Assembly (NCBI GenBank): GCA_014529385.2
Contig: CM043970.1
Location: 42,853,279-42,917,278, forward strand
Source: Adiantum capillus-veneris
Taxonomy: Eukaryota > Streptophyta > Polypodiopsida > Polypodiales > Pteridaceae
Direction of reading: 5' to 3'
DNA: 64,000 bases
Positions 22,430 through 32,900 of this stretch are shown here, one piece after another. The position numbers were made by a program, and so were the translations under genes. Each line of letters begins with the position of its first letter. Position 1 is the first letter of the stretch. The notes beneath the pieces were generated by a model. That model was not told where the DNA came from. It was given only the letters and a program-made list of their open reading frames with translations, and ran no database searches.

Positions 22430-23340
22430 ATGGCAGTTTGGAACTGCAATGGCTCTTTGTGGACACATCCAGGGAGACTGGAAGAGGTGATGCATGGTAG
22501 AGACATCATTCTCCTCACAGAGACACATGAGAGTTCAGAGAGAGGCCTACCCCGAGTACAGGATTACCAATGGGAGTCTACACACAGGAAGTGTACACGG
22601 CACAACACTTCTAGAGGATCTGGCGGAGTAGCAGTCCTCTACCGCCGCTCACTTCATAGCAGGATACAGATAGTAGCATGCGATACAGAGGCACGCTACA
22701 TGTGGATACGGATTGAGTTATCTGAGGAGCACATCCTCTACATCGCCGTATGCTACTTTGCACCTAGCAACTCCAGGTTTTCATAGACAGGTGGAGGGGA
22801 GACAGAGGAGGTACACACACACGAAGGAGAGGAGGAGGATGATACACACTCACCATATGCATGTCTTACGGACGAGATCATGGAGTACTCTAGACTGGGT
22901 GAAGTCTTCCTCACGGGGGATTTCAATGCCAAGACACAGAGTAGACAGTGTGATATTTACGACTTCGACGACCCAAAGCTACTCTCCACTATGGAGGACA
23001 TAGGGGCAGAGAGGATCTCTAGTGATACCACCACACCCACACCATATGGGAGGCACCTACTTCGCTTGGGATCACAACACCGTCTCGTTATCTATAACGG
23101 GATGGCGCAATGGCCATCATCCGGCGGCCTGACTTGTATACTGCCATCAGTAGCCAGCGGAGGTAGTACAGTGGACTACATCATTGGCTTCAGAGAGACA
23201 GCCCACCTACTCACATCCTTCACCATCCCACCATTGCCTATTGGGGCTGACCACGCATATCTCGCCCTCTCTCTCACTGGCTCACCCATCTCACATACAC
23301 CACCTACATCCACACCATACACCACTATACACTTCACACA
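22430..23340 (+). pseudogene. LINE endonuclease domain (APE type)
   Basis: The start MAVWNCNGSL gives the first catalytic Asn. It is followed by IILLTETHE (catalytic Glu), GGVAVLYRR, ILYIAVCYFAP, LTGDFNAK (the GDFN motif), STVDYIIG and GADHAYLAL (the final catalytic His). These are all the motifs of an AP-endonuclease-like domain that nicks target DNA before reverse transcription. A frameshift lies near 22780 between the YFAP and GDFN blocks. ATG 22430 is chosen because the motif normally lies at the very N-terminus of ORF2. Confidence 0.8.
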
Positions 23341-23499
23341 TGAGCTAGCCCACGTTTACTCATCACATGTATATGAGGGGATCTACACTCTCGACCCAGA
23401 CACACCACTCTCTACACTCACTAGCCAGCTCTCAGCAGTTCTACACACCTCAGCCCTTAGCTGCTTTCCACACACTACCCACAGTGGCCGACCCCCCCC

Positions 23500-25205
23500 C
23501 CCCCCCCCCCTCTTGGACGATGCCCCAGAATCGCTGGTACGACGGGGAGTGCAGAGATCTATACAGACAGCTACACGCAGGAGGGGCGGGATCAGACTTG
23601 GCAGGTATACCAGTACATATTATGCTTTATGCTGATGATATCATTCTAGTTTCTGCGACACAGGAGGGACTACAGAGCCACCTACGAGCCTTGGATGATT
23701 TCTGCACACATCGAGGGCTCATGGTGAACCTTGGCAAGACCAAGGTCATGATCTTTCACACCTCCAGGACAGTGCGGAGCAGAGCAGTACTCACAGCAGC
23801 AGGCGGGCAGGTCGATGTGGTTGATTCATATGTATACCTGGGGGTGACTTTCACTGGCACCACTGGTAGATTTTCCATGGCACAAGCAGCCCGAGACCGG
23901 CTTACACGAGGATATGCAGCGCTGGCCACCTTGGAGCGCAGATGCCATCAGGCCCACTTCCAGGAGCCCCCACCAAGGGGTGGCTTTTTGACACTCTAGT
24001 CACACCTGCCATGATGTATGCAGCCGCTGTATGGGCTCCAGGGCTATCCGCATCCCTATGGACAGAGATAGAGCGTCCACAGATCATCATGATCTCCCGT
24101 TTGCTCCACAGCAAACCCTTAGTACCACATGATATCATCAGAGCAGAGCTAGCTACCCCACCGATGCTAGTAGAGGCTCTCTTTCAGACAGTTTGTTTCA
24201 TCCAGCGCATGCGAGAGCTCCCACCAGACAGACTCACCCGCAGAGCTTTTGAGGCATCGATACAGCTGCATCAGGAGGGGGACACGAGGGCATGGTACTC
24301 ACAGGTCATAGAGTGGTTTACATCCCATGGCTTGGACATCACGGATCTGTCCCCTTTTCAGTATGATCCCGACTCCCCTCACATACGCCTCTCACACACC
24401 GAGAGGAATCGAGTTCTCAGACAGGATCTCTGGCAGCTATACATCAGGGAGACATGTATCACACCCAGAGAGCCTCTTCCCACAAAGAGGCAGTACTACA
24501 GAGACCACTTCCTCACTATTGTAGCAGATGGTTTCATCCAGAGACCGAGATACATGGATGTCTATATGCCACATAGAGCACGGGTCGCCATCGGACAGCT
24601 CAGAGTATCATCACACCAGCTAGAGATTGAGGCAGGGAGAGCGGCACATGTCCCCAGAGCAGAGGATATGTAGACTTTGCACAACAGAGGTTGAGAGCGA
24701 GGAGCATTACGTATGCAGATGTAGAGTATATGAGGAGATTAGAGGCAGATATCTGACCTTGTTTGCAGATCAGTCCACTCTACATCAGATCTTTGAGTCC
24801 AGAGACCAGAGACAGCTCGGCCGCTTCCTCATAGAGGCACAGCAGCATCGGGACTCCCTCCTCCAGGCAGCACTAGGGATGAGAGACGAGCGCCATACAC
24901 AGCTCACGAACTTTTTCCAGAGGACCATAGCAGCACCATCACTTTCGACCACCCAGAGAGGAGTGACTCTACAAGTGACTCTACAGCAGGCTGAGGAGGT
25001 CCGAGCTCGCAGACGCCCACGCACACATGGACGTAGGGCACCCCGCCTACACCAGAGAGAGATCCAGGAGCACTACTACAGATCCTTGGAGGAGCGACGT
25101 ACTCGGGCTTTTGCAGATCCAGCCGCCATCTTACGCGGATTGTCCGCACCCTACCCATCCATGCATCATGTATTACACCCTGATTATGGGACTGGATGGA
25201 GTTAG
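23500..25205 (+). pseudogene. LINE RT remnant, thumb and zinc-finger C-terminus
   Basis: After a poly-C run (23492-23510) the frame RWYDGECRDLYRQLH jumps straight to DLAGIPVHIMLYADDIILVS. The fingers and most of the palm of RT (some 250 residues in related elements) are missing, although the YADD catalytic box remains. Downstream are GLMVNLGKTKVMIFH, a SYVYLGVTFT segment, VTPAMMYAAAVWAPG, and a long C-terminal region with a zinc-finger-like CRLCTTEVESEEHYVCRC at about 24668-24721. The last residues are DYGTGWS before TAG near 25203. Frame changes occur near 23990 and 24670. Confidence 0.8.
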
Positions 25206-25432
25206 AGATAGGATAGCATCTCATGATTGTATTTACCCTAGCATATAGGATTGCACTCTCCCCCCAGTTTTTGGAGCTCCACCCCCACTTTGTATCACCT
25301 CCCCCCAGACGTTACACATGATAGTTTACTTTTACTTTTGTACCCTTTTATCCTTTATGGATACACAGAGGACACCCACCTCATGTACTTTGATTTGTCT
25401 CATAGGCCGATTTCGGCCTCTTTATAGATGTT

Positions 25433-25437
<5 letters not shown>

Positions 25438-25509
<72 letters not shown>
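25438..25509. repeat. (TC)n(TG)n compound microsatellite at LINE 3' end
   Basis: About 20 TC units followed by about 15 TG units directly after the LINE 3' end; probably grown from the element's repetitive tail. Confidence 0.9.
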
Positions 25510-25511
<2 letters not shown>

Positions 25512-26654
25512 CCAAGTTGTTTTGAAGTAATTAAGTGTTGCAGATTGTAGTTATCTTTGGTTGTGATTATGATCCTAACAACATGGACAGAGACCATGGA
25601 GATCACAACAAAGAAGGGGAAATTCACCAACTGAGAAGCATTGAGAAGAGACTCATGCTCTGTCCATGGTTTGACAATTGGTGTATCTGGTCAAGTAACA
25701 AAAGAAGAACCCAACGGATGATCGGACTACTCGGTCCTACATCAACTTACAGATGGAAGCTATGGAATTGGATGAAGAAGAATCGATAAGAGGAGGAGGA
25801 GAAGAAGAGACAGGAGTTGTTTTTGCTCTAAAAAGCTTTAAAACATGCTTTTTGATGTTTTTATGTGTTGCAAAGGCCTCTAAAAATCTCTTCAAGGTTG
25901 ACATATGCAACAAAAGTCAAAGTTGACAATTTCGACGAGCCCTATGCATTGACATGAACGAATTTCGATTTTGATAATTTTGGAAAATTAGGCTTTTCAG
26001 TAACAAATTAGGGTTTCTACAAAAAATTTCAGCATGTGTAAAATTAATGTTTTTGGAATCTCTTATTATTTTTGTGGAGAAAATAGGTAATAGGAGCGAG
26101 GAACATGCATGTGGAAGCATTTGGGAGCGACGACGACTTAGGAATGAATCGATTGACGATAATAACCATAATTTTTTTTTAAAATTTATGAAATTTGTAT
26201 AAATTTATGACAAATGATGTTATCATTATGATTATGAATTTGACATAGTATGGCTGATGGGTTGCGTCTGTCATATCATGAAGAGAGTCACAAAAGTGAA
26301 CATCTTCCAAAGAGACATCAGTTGGGAATTTGCCTTTTGATGAGATCCAATGTCATTTGTATATGCATTGGAATGGTGTACACCTATGACATACTTTCCA
26401 TATTGACTGGGAGAATGAAGATATATTTGACAGATTTTCAAATGCAACCGAGGTATTTGTAGCTAGCTTAATTTCCATGGATTCACCCAGTGCATTTAAA
26501 CACTTAAGATTTTATTGCATCTTTGCATTGTAGAGTATGATGCATAGCATGGAGCATAGGCATTGATTTCCTATGGCAAGCTAATAATTTTAAATTAATA
26601 TTGGAGTTGTTGGTGTACGTAGGTGTAAATGAGGTATTCTTTAAGAGACGGGTA
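25510..26654. other. AT-rich intron sequence, nothing recognised
   Basis: Short open frames at 25535-25789 and 26250-26462 have no recognisable motif. No transposon ends or RNA genes were seen. Confidence 0.4.
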
Positions 26655-26857
26655 TGTGACAAGTTAGTGACGTGGCACCACTAATGGAATAGATCCCGGC
26701 AGACACACCTTAACCCTAACGGAAGAAGAAGAAGAAGTTCTACCCAACTTGCTGAGTGGCCTAATAGACAAAGGGAGGATTAAAAATCTTAACCCGACCA
26801 ACGTACAAAACATCAGCGAGCCAAGGGGCCTAAAAGCCCTAAAATAAAACAACGCAC

Positions 26858-26891
<34 letters not shown>

Positions 26892-27173
26892 GCAAATTGC
26901 GTGAGCATGCTGATGTGGTAACGCAAAACGCATACCAGCCCTCTAAGGGCTTGCTTTTGGACCAATAGCTTTTAGACTCGTTGCTTTTCATGTGAGATAC
27001 TTTTGGCAGGCCTAGGGCCTTTACATATGTATGTTGGGCTCTCTCCCCCTAGCATTCTACCACGTGGAGAAGCATAGCAGAGTCCTAGAGTTGTACCTTG
27101 TTGAAGCAATATTAAAGAAATACCGAAAGGGGCGCCGGTCTTTGGGGCTAGTGCTATCTAGGGATGGAACTCC

Positions 27174-27175
<2 letters not shown>
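26655..27175 (+). repeat. solo or partial LTR (family 1-like)
   Basis: The stretch contains TGACGTGGCAC (26668-26678), a TTTACATATGTATGTTGGGC promoter-like region, and the conserved AAATACCGAAAGGGGCGCC block (27118-27136). No primer site or partner LTR is adjacent; the right end dissolves into a CT microsatellite. Confidence 0.6.
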
Positions 27176-27215
<40 letters not shown>

Positions 27216-27231
27216 GTGTGTGTGTGTGTGT
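27176..27231. repeat. (CT)n(GT)n microsatellite
   Basis: About 20 CT units and then GT units at the right edge of the LTR. Confidence 0.9.
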
Positions 27232-27412
27232 TATTCAAAGGCTTGACAAAATTTATGCATTAGGAGATTTGAGAGATGAAAATTAAGTAGTAGTCTTGGT
27301 TATTGATATGAACATTGGGTTCACACCTTTCTGGTGGTCGGCATATTTTGTATAGTTTACCTTGAATATTGTGCCTGTGCCCTTGAGATGTTTATTTTAG
27401 TATAATATATTG

Positions 27413-27416
<4 letters not shown>

Positions 27417-27490
<74 letters not shown>
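27417..27490. repeat. (TG)n(AG)n tract next to a splice acceptor
   Basis: TG units (to 27444) are followed by 23 AG units (27445-27490). The tract ends only 13 nt before the HGH1 exon at 27504, so the usual pyrimidine tract is missing and many AG dinucleotides precede the true acceptor. Confidence 0.95.
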
Positions 27491-27495
<5 letters not shown>

Positions 27496-27503
27496 TTATG
27501 CAG

Positions 27504-27617
27504 GTGATAGGAACAGTTCGTAACTGCTGCTTTGAGGCAGAGAATGAGCTAGCAAGTATACTGTCAATTTCTCAATACTTATGGCCTGCACTTCTTCTAC
27601 CACTTGCAGGAAAACAG
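27504..27617 (+). CDS. HGH1: HGH1 homologue, exon 5 of those visible
   Basis: Thirty-eight codons between TTATGCAG and CAG/GTTTGT. The translation (VIGTVRNCCFEAENELASIL, then YLWPALLLPLAGKQ) is the signature HGH1 block: IRNCCFE and FLWPALLLPLAG are the family's best conserved words. It continues exactly where the exon ending at 13921 stops, in phase 0. The remaining C-terminal third of HGH1 (about 100 residues in plants) was not found anywhere downstream in the window. Confidence 0.9.
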
Positions 27618-28643
27618 GTTTGTTGGCTAGTTTATTATTAAAAATTGTTATTTCACCTCCTAAGGTATTGTTGCATGTATTCAGCATTTTGAAAAGTTTA
27701 TGTTTGATGAAGATTTTACTAGCTGTATATTCAATGGTGGTAAAGAATTAAAAGGTTGCGATTTGACTTTAATTCTAAGCAACCCAATTTGATTCATATC
27801 ATCAAGTTGTATCTAATGATCACTTTAGACATCTTCTACAAACACGTTGTTTGGAAAATAATAGCAAGGGGCACCTCTATAGCAATGTCTCCCAATATCG
27901 CTCAAGATACAAATTCAGCACTGCAAAACGTACCAAAAGAACTTTCACAAGACCAAAACTCGAAGGTAAGTAATCCCTTGGGAATTTACAAGCACACACC
28001 CACCCAAAAGACAACCACTGAAACTAGGAAGCCTGCCATGGCATGGAATTACCGCACACACTGACCAATGCACTTGAGGAAAAGAGCTTGCCTCTTTATC
28101 AAAAGGTTCTTTAAAATCACAATTTTGAAGTGTATACACACCACAAAACAAGCGAACTTCCACAACTCACTCTACACCAAATTGCCTGCAAACTGCCATA
28201 TCCTGTACCATGCGGGGTATAGATGTATTTCCCAAACCACAAGTCCAAAAGGGATACTTTCAAGCCTCAAAAATTCTCTGCATATTCTGCAACAAAAGTT
28301 CTCAGGACCACAAATTTCAAATCTATGCACCTCTATGTGCAAAATTGGCGCGAGCAGCAAGCTGCCATGGCCCGACTACACATAGGAAAGGTTAGTCGAG
28401 GGAAAAAACTTCATGAAAAAGCATGAAGAAGACACAACGAGAAAAAACCTGCAAATTTTTTATATTTGGCTGAACTTTTTTATGTTTGTACATGAGTTTA
28501 AGTTATATACAAGTGACACTTTGCAAACAACAAATCAGCCTAGCGTTTTTGCAACATGCAGTCATCCTAGCGTTTTGCATTTTCAGCAATTAGACTCCGT
28601 ACCGCAGCTGCCAAACCTCGCAGATCTCACCTTCCCTGTTAGG
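27618..28643. other. intron or gene-flanking sequence, nothing recognised
   Basis: The segment directly follows the donor GTTTGT of the last visible HGH1 exon. I see no further HGH1 exon, no transposon protein and no RNA gene in this kilobase. Confidence 0.45.
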
Positions 28644-29707
28644 TGCAACGGAAGTGAATGTTGAACTTTGCTCAAGATGAGTGATCCGATCGTACTCAAG
28701 GTTCCTTCTACTTATGGAAGGGAGAGCCTTCCGTTCTTTAATGAGAGAGTGCAATGGACACAAACAAAGTGAATGGACACTGTGCATGAAGGTGCTGAGA
28801 TTGAGAGATAGAGAGAGAAGAGAATACGACACCAGGACGTTGTAAAACCCTCCTCCGAAGGCCCCACTCTCGATGGCGAGAGTGGTCTACTATGGATTGC
28901 ACAATCTGATACAAGGGGCTGATGCAATGAGTCTAAATGCTGCGATTGTCGAGGTCGACGGTGTTGACGACGAGGAGTCGTCTAATGCTGAAACTGAATG
29001 CTTGAACGTTGAAGGGCTGTTGTGGAAAAACGCTGATTCTGAGGCTGTTTTGTCGCTGAAATTCGGCTATGGAATGCTGATGCTTTAGGGCTGCAAACGC
29101 TTGCTTTTAGGGCTGAAAAACGCTGGTACAGCAGGCTGGAAAACACTGAACCTGAGGCTGAAATTGTTGCTACTAAACGACAAGTGCAGGGGCTGATTTG
29201 CTTTACAAACGCTGGTTCTGCTGCTTTGGGAAACGCTGCAGAGGATGGCTAAAGTCGCTGGCTTCCCATGCTAAAATCGCTAGGCTTCTGGCTGGAAACG
29301 CCATGTTCTTGGGGTAGTCTTGCTTGAGAAGGTGTCTGTTGAGCAATGCTCCTGCTGCCTCTTTTGCCAGAAAGTGCTAGCTCTGGTTTCCTTATATATT
29401 TCATTAGCAAAATTGCCCTACCTAGTTCCCAACAAAAGTCACTTAATAAATAAGTGAAAAATGTCAAAAATAGAGAACATAGGTTTAATGCACTGGAAAA
29501 TTCCCCTGATGGATTCTGATGGTAATGCTGATGATCATGCTAAGTGCAACCAAAGGATATGCATCTACTCTAAGTGTCTGGTCATGCACGGTTTGCGAAC
29601 AGACTCACAAAAGTGCCAGATCACTTCCTATTCCAGATTGACTTGACTGAACTGAACTCTCGTCATGTTGTAGCTTTGTCCACGGACACATAGGGTTGGA
29701 TGTGTCA
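28644..29707 (-). repeat. 3' LTR of a short non-autonomous element (minus strand)
   Basis: A 1064-bp direct copy of 30507-31595, bounded TG...CA. On the minus strand it starts TGACACATCC and ends TCCGTTGCA. It contains many short CTGAAAAACGCTG-like words in 28980-29260. Confidence 0.75.
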
Positions 29708-30506
29708 CTTGACAATGTTGAACTTTGCTCAAGATGAGTGCTCCGAACTGTGCTCAAAGGTTCCTTTTACTTCGCGTCTGTCTTCGGCTTCCAAGCGTGC
29801 TTGCTCAAGAGCCGCCTTTCATTCTGCTTTTCTTTCTTTTCGTTCATCGCGCTCGCGTTCCAAGGCAACGCGAGTCGCTTCTTGTCGTGCCATCATATCC
29901 ATCATTGATTTCACCAAAGCCTCCATAGGATTTGTGTGCAATCCCTGGCGTAGATGGCGAAGGGGGAGGGTCAAGAAAACCTCCATGGTGAGGAAATTCT
30001 TCTTCACTACTTTCATGCCCATCACCTCTATGCGAAGTATCCATTCGGCTTCAGGTGATGACCATACACTATGATCTTTGGTTCTTAAGTTCACGAGGAA
30101 CTTGCGTTCTTTGTAAGTCTTGGGTTCTTGGGAGTCTTGAGTTTTTGAGGTTCTTGAGGTTCTTCTTTCGCATGCAATCTGTGTTAGAGAAGGATCTTCT
30201 CTTCACCCGAGTTCTGCTCTTTTCCGCGGGCGCACCCCTTGGCGGCTTTGCGCTCACACCAAGGTTGCTTTTTTCGATTGGCCGGTCGCGAAGTGCGCAG
30301 TCCGCTCTCAATGAGTAAAAAGAGGCACAAGGGGAGGTTGGACAAGCCCTTCTTTCTTGAGATTTTTGTCACTCTTCAAAAACACCATTAGGAATCGACA
30401 CGCCCAAGAGGACTTGGGTTACGTGCGACCGCAATAAGCAAAAAAAATTATGTGGTTCTTTCCTTGAGTGATACAGAACACTGCCAAAGCTCTGATACCA
30501 ATATAA
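29708..30506 (-). mobile_element. internal region of the short LTR element
   Basis: Only 0.8 kb separates the LTRs. A primer site GCTCTGATACCA (minus-strand TGGTATCAGAGC) lies at 30489-30500 beside the right-hand LTR, fixing minus orientation. The one notable minus frame (30094-29819) encodes 91 residues rich in Arg/Lys/Glu at its end (RQEATRVALERERDERKER), resembling the N-terminal part of a gypsy gag. No enzymes are encoded, so the element is TRIM-like and dependent on others. Confidence 0.7.
30489..30500 (-). promoter_or_regulatory. primer binding site, initiator tRNA-Met
   Basis: Reverse complement of TGGTATCAGAGC, six bases inside the right-hand LTR. Confidence 0.8.
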
Positions 30507-31595
30507 GTGCAGCGGAAGTGAATGTTGAACTTTGCTCAAGATGAGTGATCCGATCGTGCTCAAGGTTCCTTTTGCTTATGGAAGGGAAAGCCTCCCGTTC
30601 TATAAAATGAGAGTGCGATGGACACAAACAAAGTGAATGGACAATGTGCGTGAAGGTGCTGAGACTGAGAGATAGAGAGCGAAGAGAATACGACATCGGG
30701 ACATTGTAAAACCCTCCTCGGAAGGCCCCGCTCTCGATGGGGAGAGTGGTCTACTATTGATTGCACAATCTGATACAAGGGGCTGATGCAATGAGTCTAA
30801 ATGCTGCGATTGTCGAGGTAGATGGTGTTGACGACGAGGACGAGTCTAATGCTGAAACTGAATGCTTCAACGCTGAAGGGCTACTGTGGAAAAACGCTGA
30901 TTCTGAAGCTGTTTTGTCGCTGAAATTCGTCTATGTAATCGCTGATGCTTTAGGGCTGAAAAACGCCAGGCTGAATGGGCTGCAAACTCTGGCTTTTAGG
31001 GCTGAAAAACACTGGTACAGCAGGCTGGAAAAAGATGAACCTCAGGCTGAAATTCTTGCTGCTAAACGCCAAGTGCAGGGGCTGATTTGCTTTACAAACG
31101 CTGGTTCTGCTGCTTTGGAAAACGTTGTAGAGGATGGCTAAAGTCGATGGTTTCCCATGCTGAAAACGCTAGGCTTTTGGCTGGAAACGCCAAGCTCTTG
31201 GGGTAGTCTTGCTTCAGAAGGTGCTTGTTGAGCAATGCTCTTGCTGCCTCTTCTGCTAGAAAGTGCTAGCTCTGGTTTTCTTATATATTTCATTAGCAAA
31301 ATTGCCCTACCTAGTTCCCAACAAAAGTCACTTAATAAATAAGTGAAAAATGTCAAAAATAGAGAAAATAGGTTTAATGCATTGGAAAATTCCCCTTATA
31401 AATTCTGATGGTAATGCTGATGATCATGCTGTGTGCAACCAGAGGATATGCATCTACTCTAAGTGTCTGGTCATGCACGGTTTGCGAACAAACTCACAAA
31501 AGTGTCAGATCACTTCCTATTCTAGACTAACTTGACTGAATTGAACCCTGGTCATGCTGTAGCTTGTCCATGGACACATAGGGTTGGATGTGTCA
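30507..31595 (-). repeat. 5' LTR of the short non-autonomous element (minus strand)
   Basis: A 1089-bp LTR bounded TG...CA and adjacent to the primer site. It differs from the 28644 copy by scattered substitutions and small indels, so the insertion is not recent. Confidence 0.75.
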
Positions 31596-31938
31596 CGTGA
31601 TATTCCCGCAGCAGATCCTTGTCGCACGGTCAGATCAGCCTGCGTTTGCAGATTCAGCCCACTATTCGCAGATTTCAGCATCTACGTTTTCAGCGCATTG
31701 TCCACGTCGTCCTCATCATTGTCGTCACCGACATAGAGTCAGAATTCAGCAGATACAAGATTTGCAGATTTCAGCCCCTCGCGTTTTCAGTTTTCAGCCT
31801 ATCTCTCGTCGTCGACATCGTCGGCAAGTCCATTGCATTTAGACCATTGTACGAGGATTGTGCAATCAATAGCATAGACCTCTCTCGCCATAGAGAGTGG
31901 GGCCCTTGGAGGAGGGTTTGACAACTTTTCTGGTGTAT

Positions 31939-31975
<37 letters not shown>

Positions 31976-32126
31976 CCTTCATTCACAGTGTTTATCCACT
32001 TTGTTTATGATCATTTGCACTCTCTCACTAAAGGAACGGAAGGCTCTCACTTCCGTAAGTAAAAGGAACCCTTGAGCAGAGTTTGGACTCATCTTGAGCA
32101 AAGTTCAACATTCACTTCCGCTGCAT
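31596..32126 (+). repeat. inverted partial LTR of the same family
   Basis: Read in reverse complement, this begins TGCAGCGGAAGTGAATGTTG like the two LTRs beside it and continues with the same blocks. It is immediately adjacent to the 5' LTR but in opposite orientation and about half length. It includes a CT microsatellite (31942-31970). Confidence 0.7.
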
Positions 32127-32900
32127 CTTACACTCAAGATCGAGGCCATGTGCTCCAAACGATGCTCTAACTTGTGTGTGCCATGCTCTTTCATACCCAG
32201 ACTCTGCTATGTGTATAGCTGACTCAAATGCTCGCCGTGTAAGTCTGTCAGCCGGGAGCTCTCTTACTCTCTGAATAAAGAAGATCGTCTGAAAGAGTGC
32301 CTCCACTACCATGGTGGGGGGGGGGTTAGCAAGCTCTGCCCTTATGATGTCGTGTGGTACATTGTGCTTGCCTCGAAACATGCAAGAAATCATAGAGATC
32401 CATGGTCTCTCTATCTGTGCCCACTGGCTATCTGTCTATCCAAGTGCTCACATCGCTACTGCATACATCAGGGTTGGAGTGACTAAGGTTTTAAATAGCC
32501 ACCCCTATGTGTGGGGCTCCTGAAAGTGTGCCTGATGACATCTTCGCTCTAGCATGGCCAATGCTACATATCCTCGGGTGAGTGTCAGTGGCGTCCTATG
32601 CCATGGAGAAGGGTCTATCTGCTAGTGAATGTGACTCCCAAATAGTCGTAGGAGGTGACCACCTGTACTGGTCCTCTTGCTGCTGCAATGTGGCTGCTCG
32701 CCGGACTAATCTGGAAGTGTGGAAGATCATGATTTTGGTCTTCCCAAGGTTCATTGTTAGTCCCCTGTCTGTACAAAACTCATCCAAGGCGCTCAAATGG
32801 CTCTGTAGGCCCTCTGGTGACTCTGAAATCAATACAATATAATCAGCATGTAGAGAGCATGTGCTTGGCATAGAGGGGATCTTGTGCAAAAGCAAGAAGT
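32127..32900 (-). pseudogene. fragment of the second LINE family
   Basis: Minus-strand homologue of 23610-24350. The catalytic box reads HADYIVLIS where the intact family has YADDIILVS. It continues GLTMNLGKTKIMIFH, then VPHDIIRAELANPP and ADRLTRRAFESA. It is truncated on both sides, with frame breaks. Confidence 0.8.

Larger units (their letters stand above)
21985..25438 (+). mobile_element. second LINE family, internally deleted
   Basis: A plus-strand non-LTR element with endonuclease, the end of an RT domain and a zinc-finger C-terminus. It differs from the L1-like family and uses no poly-A tail: the 3' end (GATGTTAAAAA) passes into (TC)n. The leader at 22330-22375 repeats a 3'-end-like word (GTCTCATAGG, TTTGGCC, GACGTTAATA) that is also found at 25395-25437, so the 5' part may be the tail of another copy. 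The HGH1 intron tolerates it in sense orientation. Confidence 0.75.
13922..27503 (+). other. 13.6-kb HGH1 intron filled with retroelements
   Basis: The donor is GTAAGT at 13922 and the acceptor TATGCAG ends at 27503; the flanking exons are both phase 0 and consecutive in the HGH1 protein. In between are a rearranged L1-like LINE (minus, 14253-19035), family-1-like LTR pieces (about 21780-21940 and 26655-27175), a second LINE family (plus, 21985-25438) and microsatellites. It is an expanded intron rather than a gene break, because the exon order and reading frame are kept. Confidence 0.8.

Noticed and set aside
22308-22490. Possible separate small gene before the second LINE
   Set aside because: The frame overlaps the LINE leader and shares words with the element's own 3' end; it is part of the retroelement.
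28644-32126. Repeated blocks that might suggest a CRISPR-like or satellite array
   Set aside because: The repeats are two 1-kb LTRs with TG...CA ends and a tRNA primer site plus an inverted LTR; there are no short regular repeats with unique spacers.
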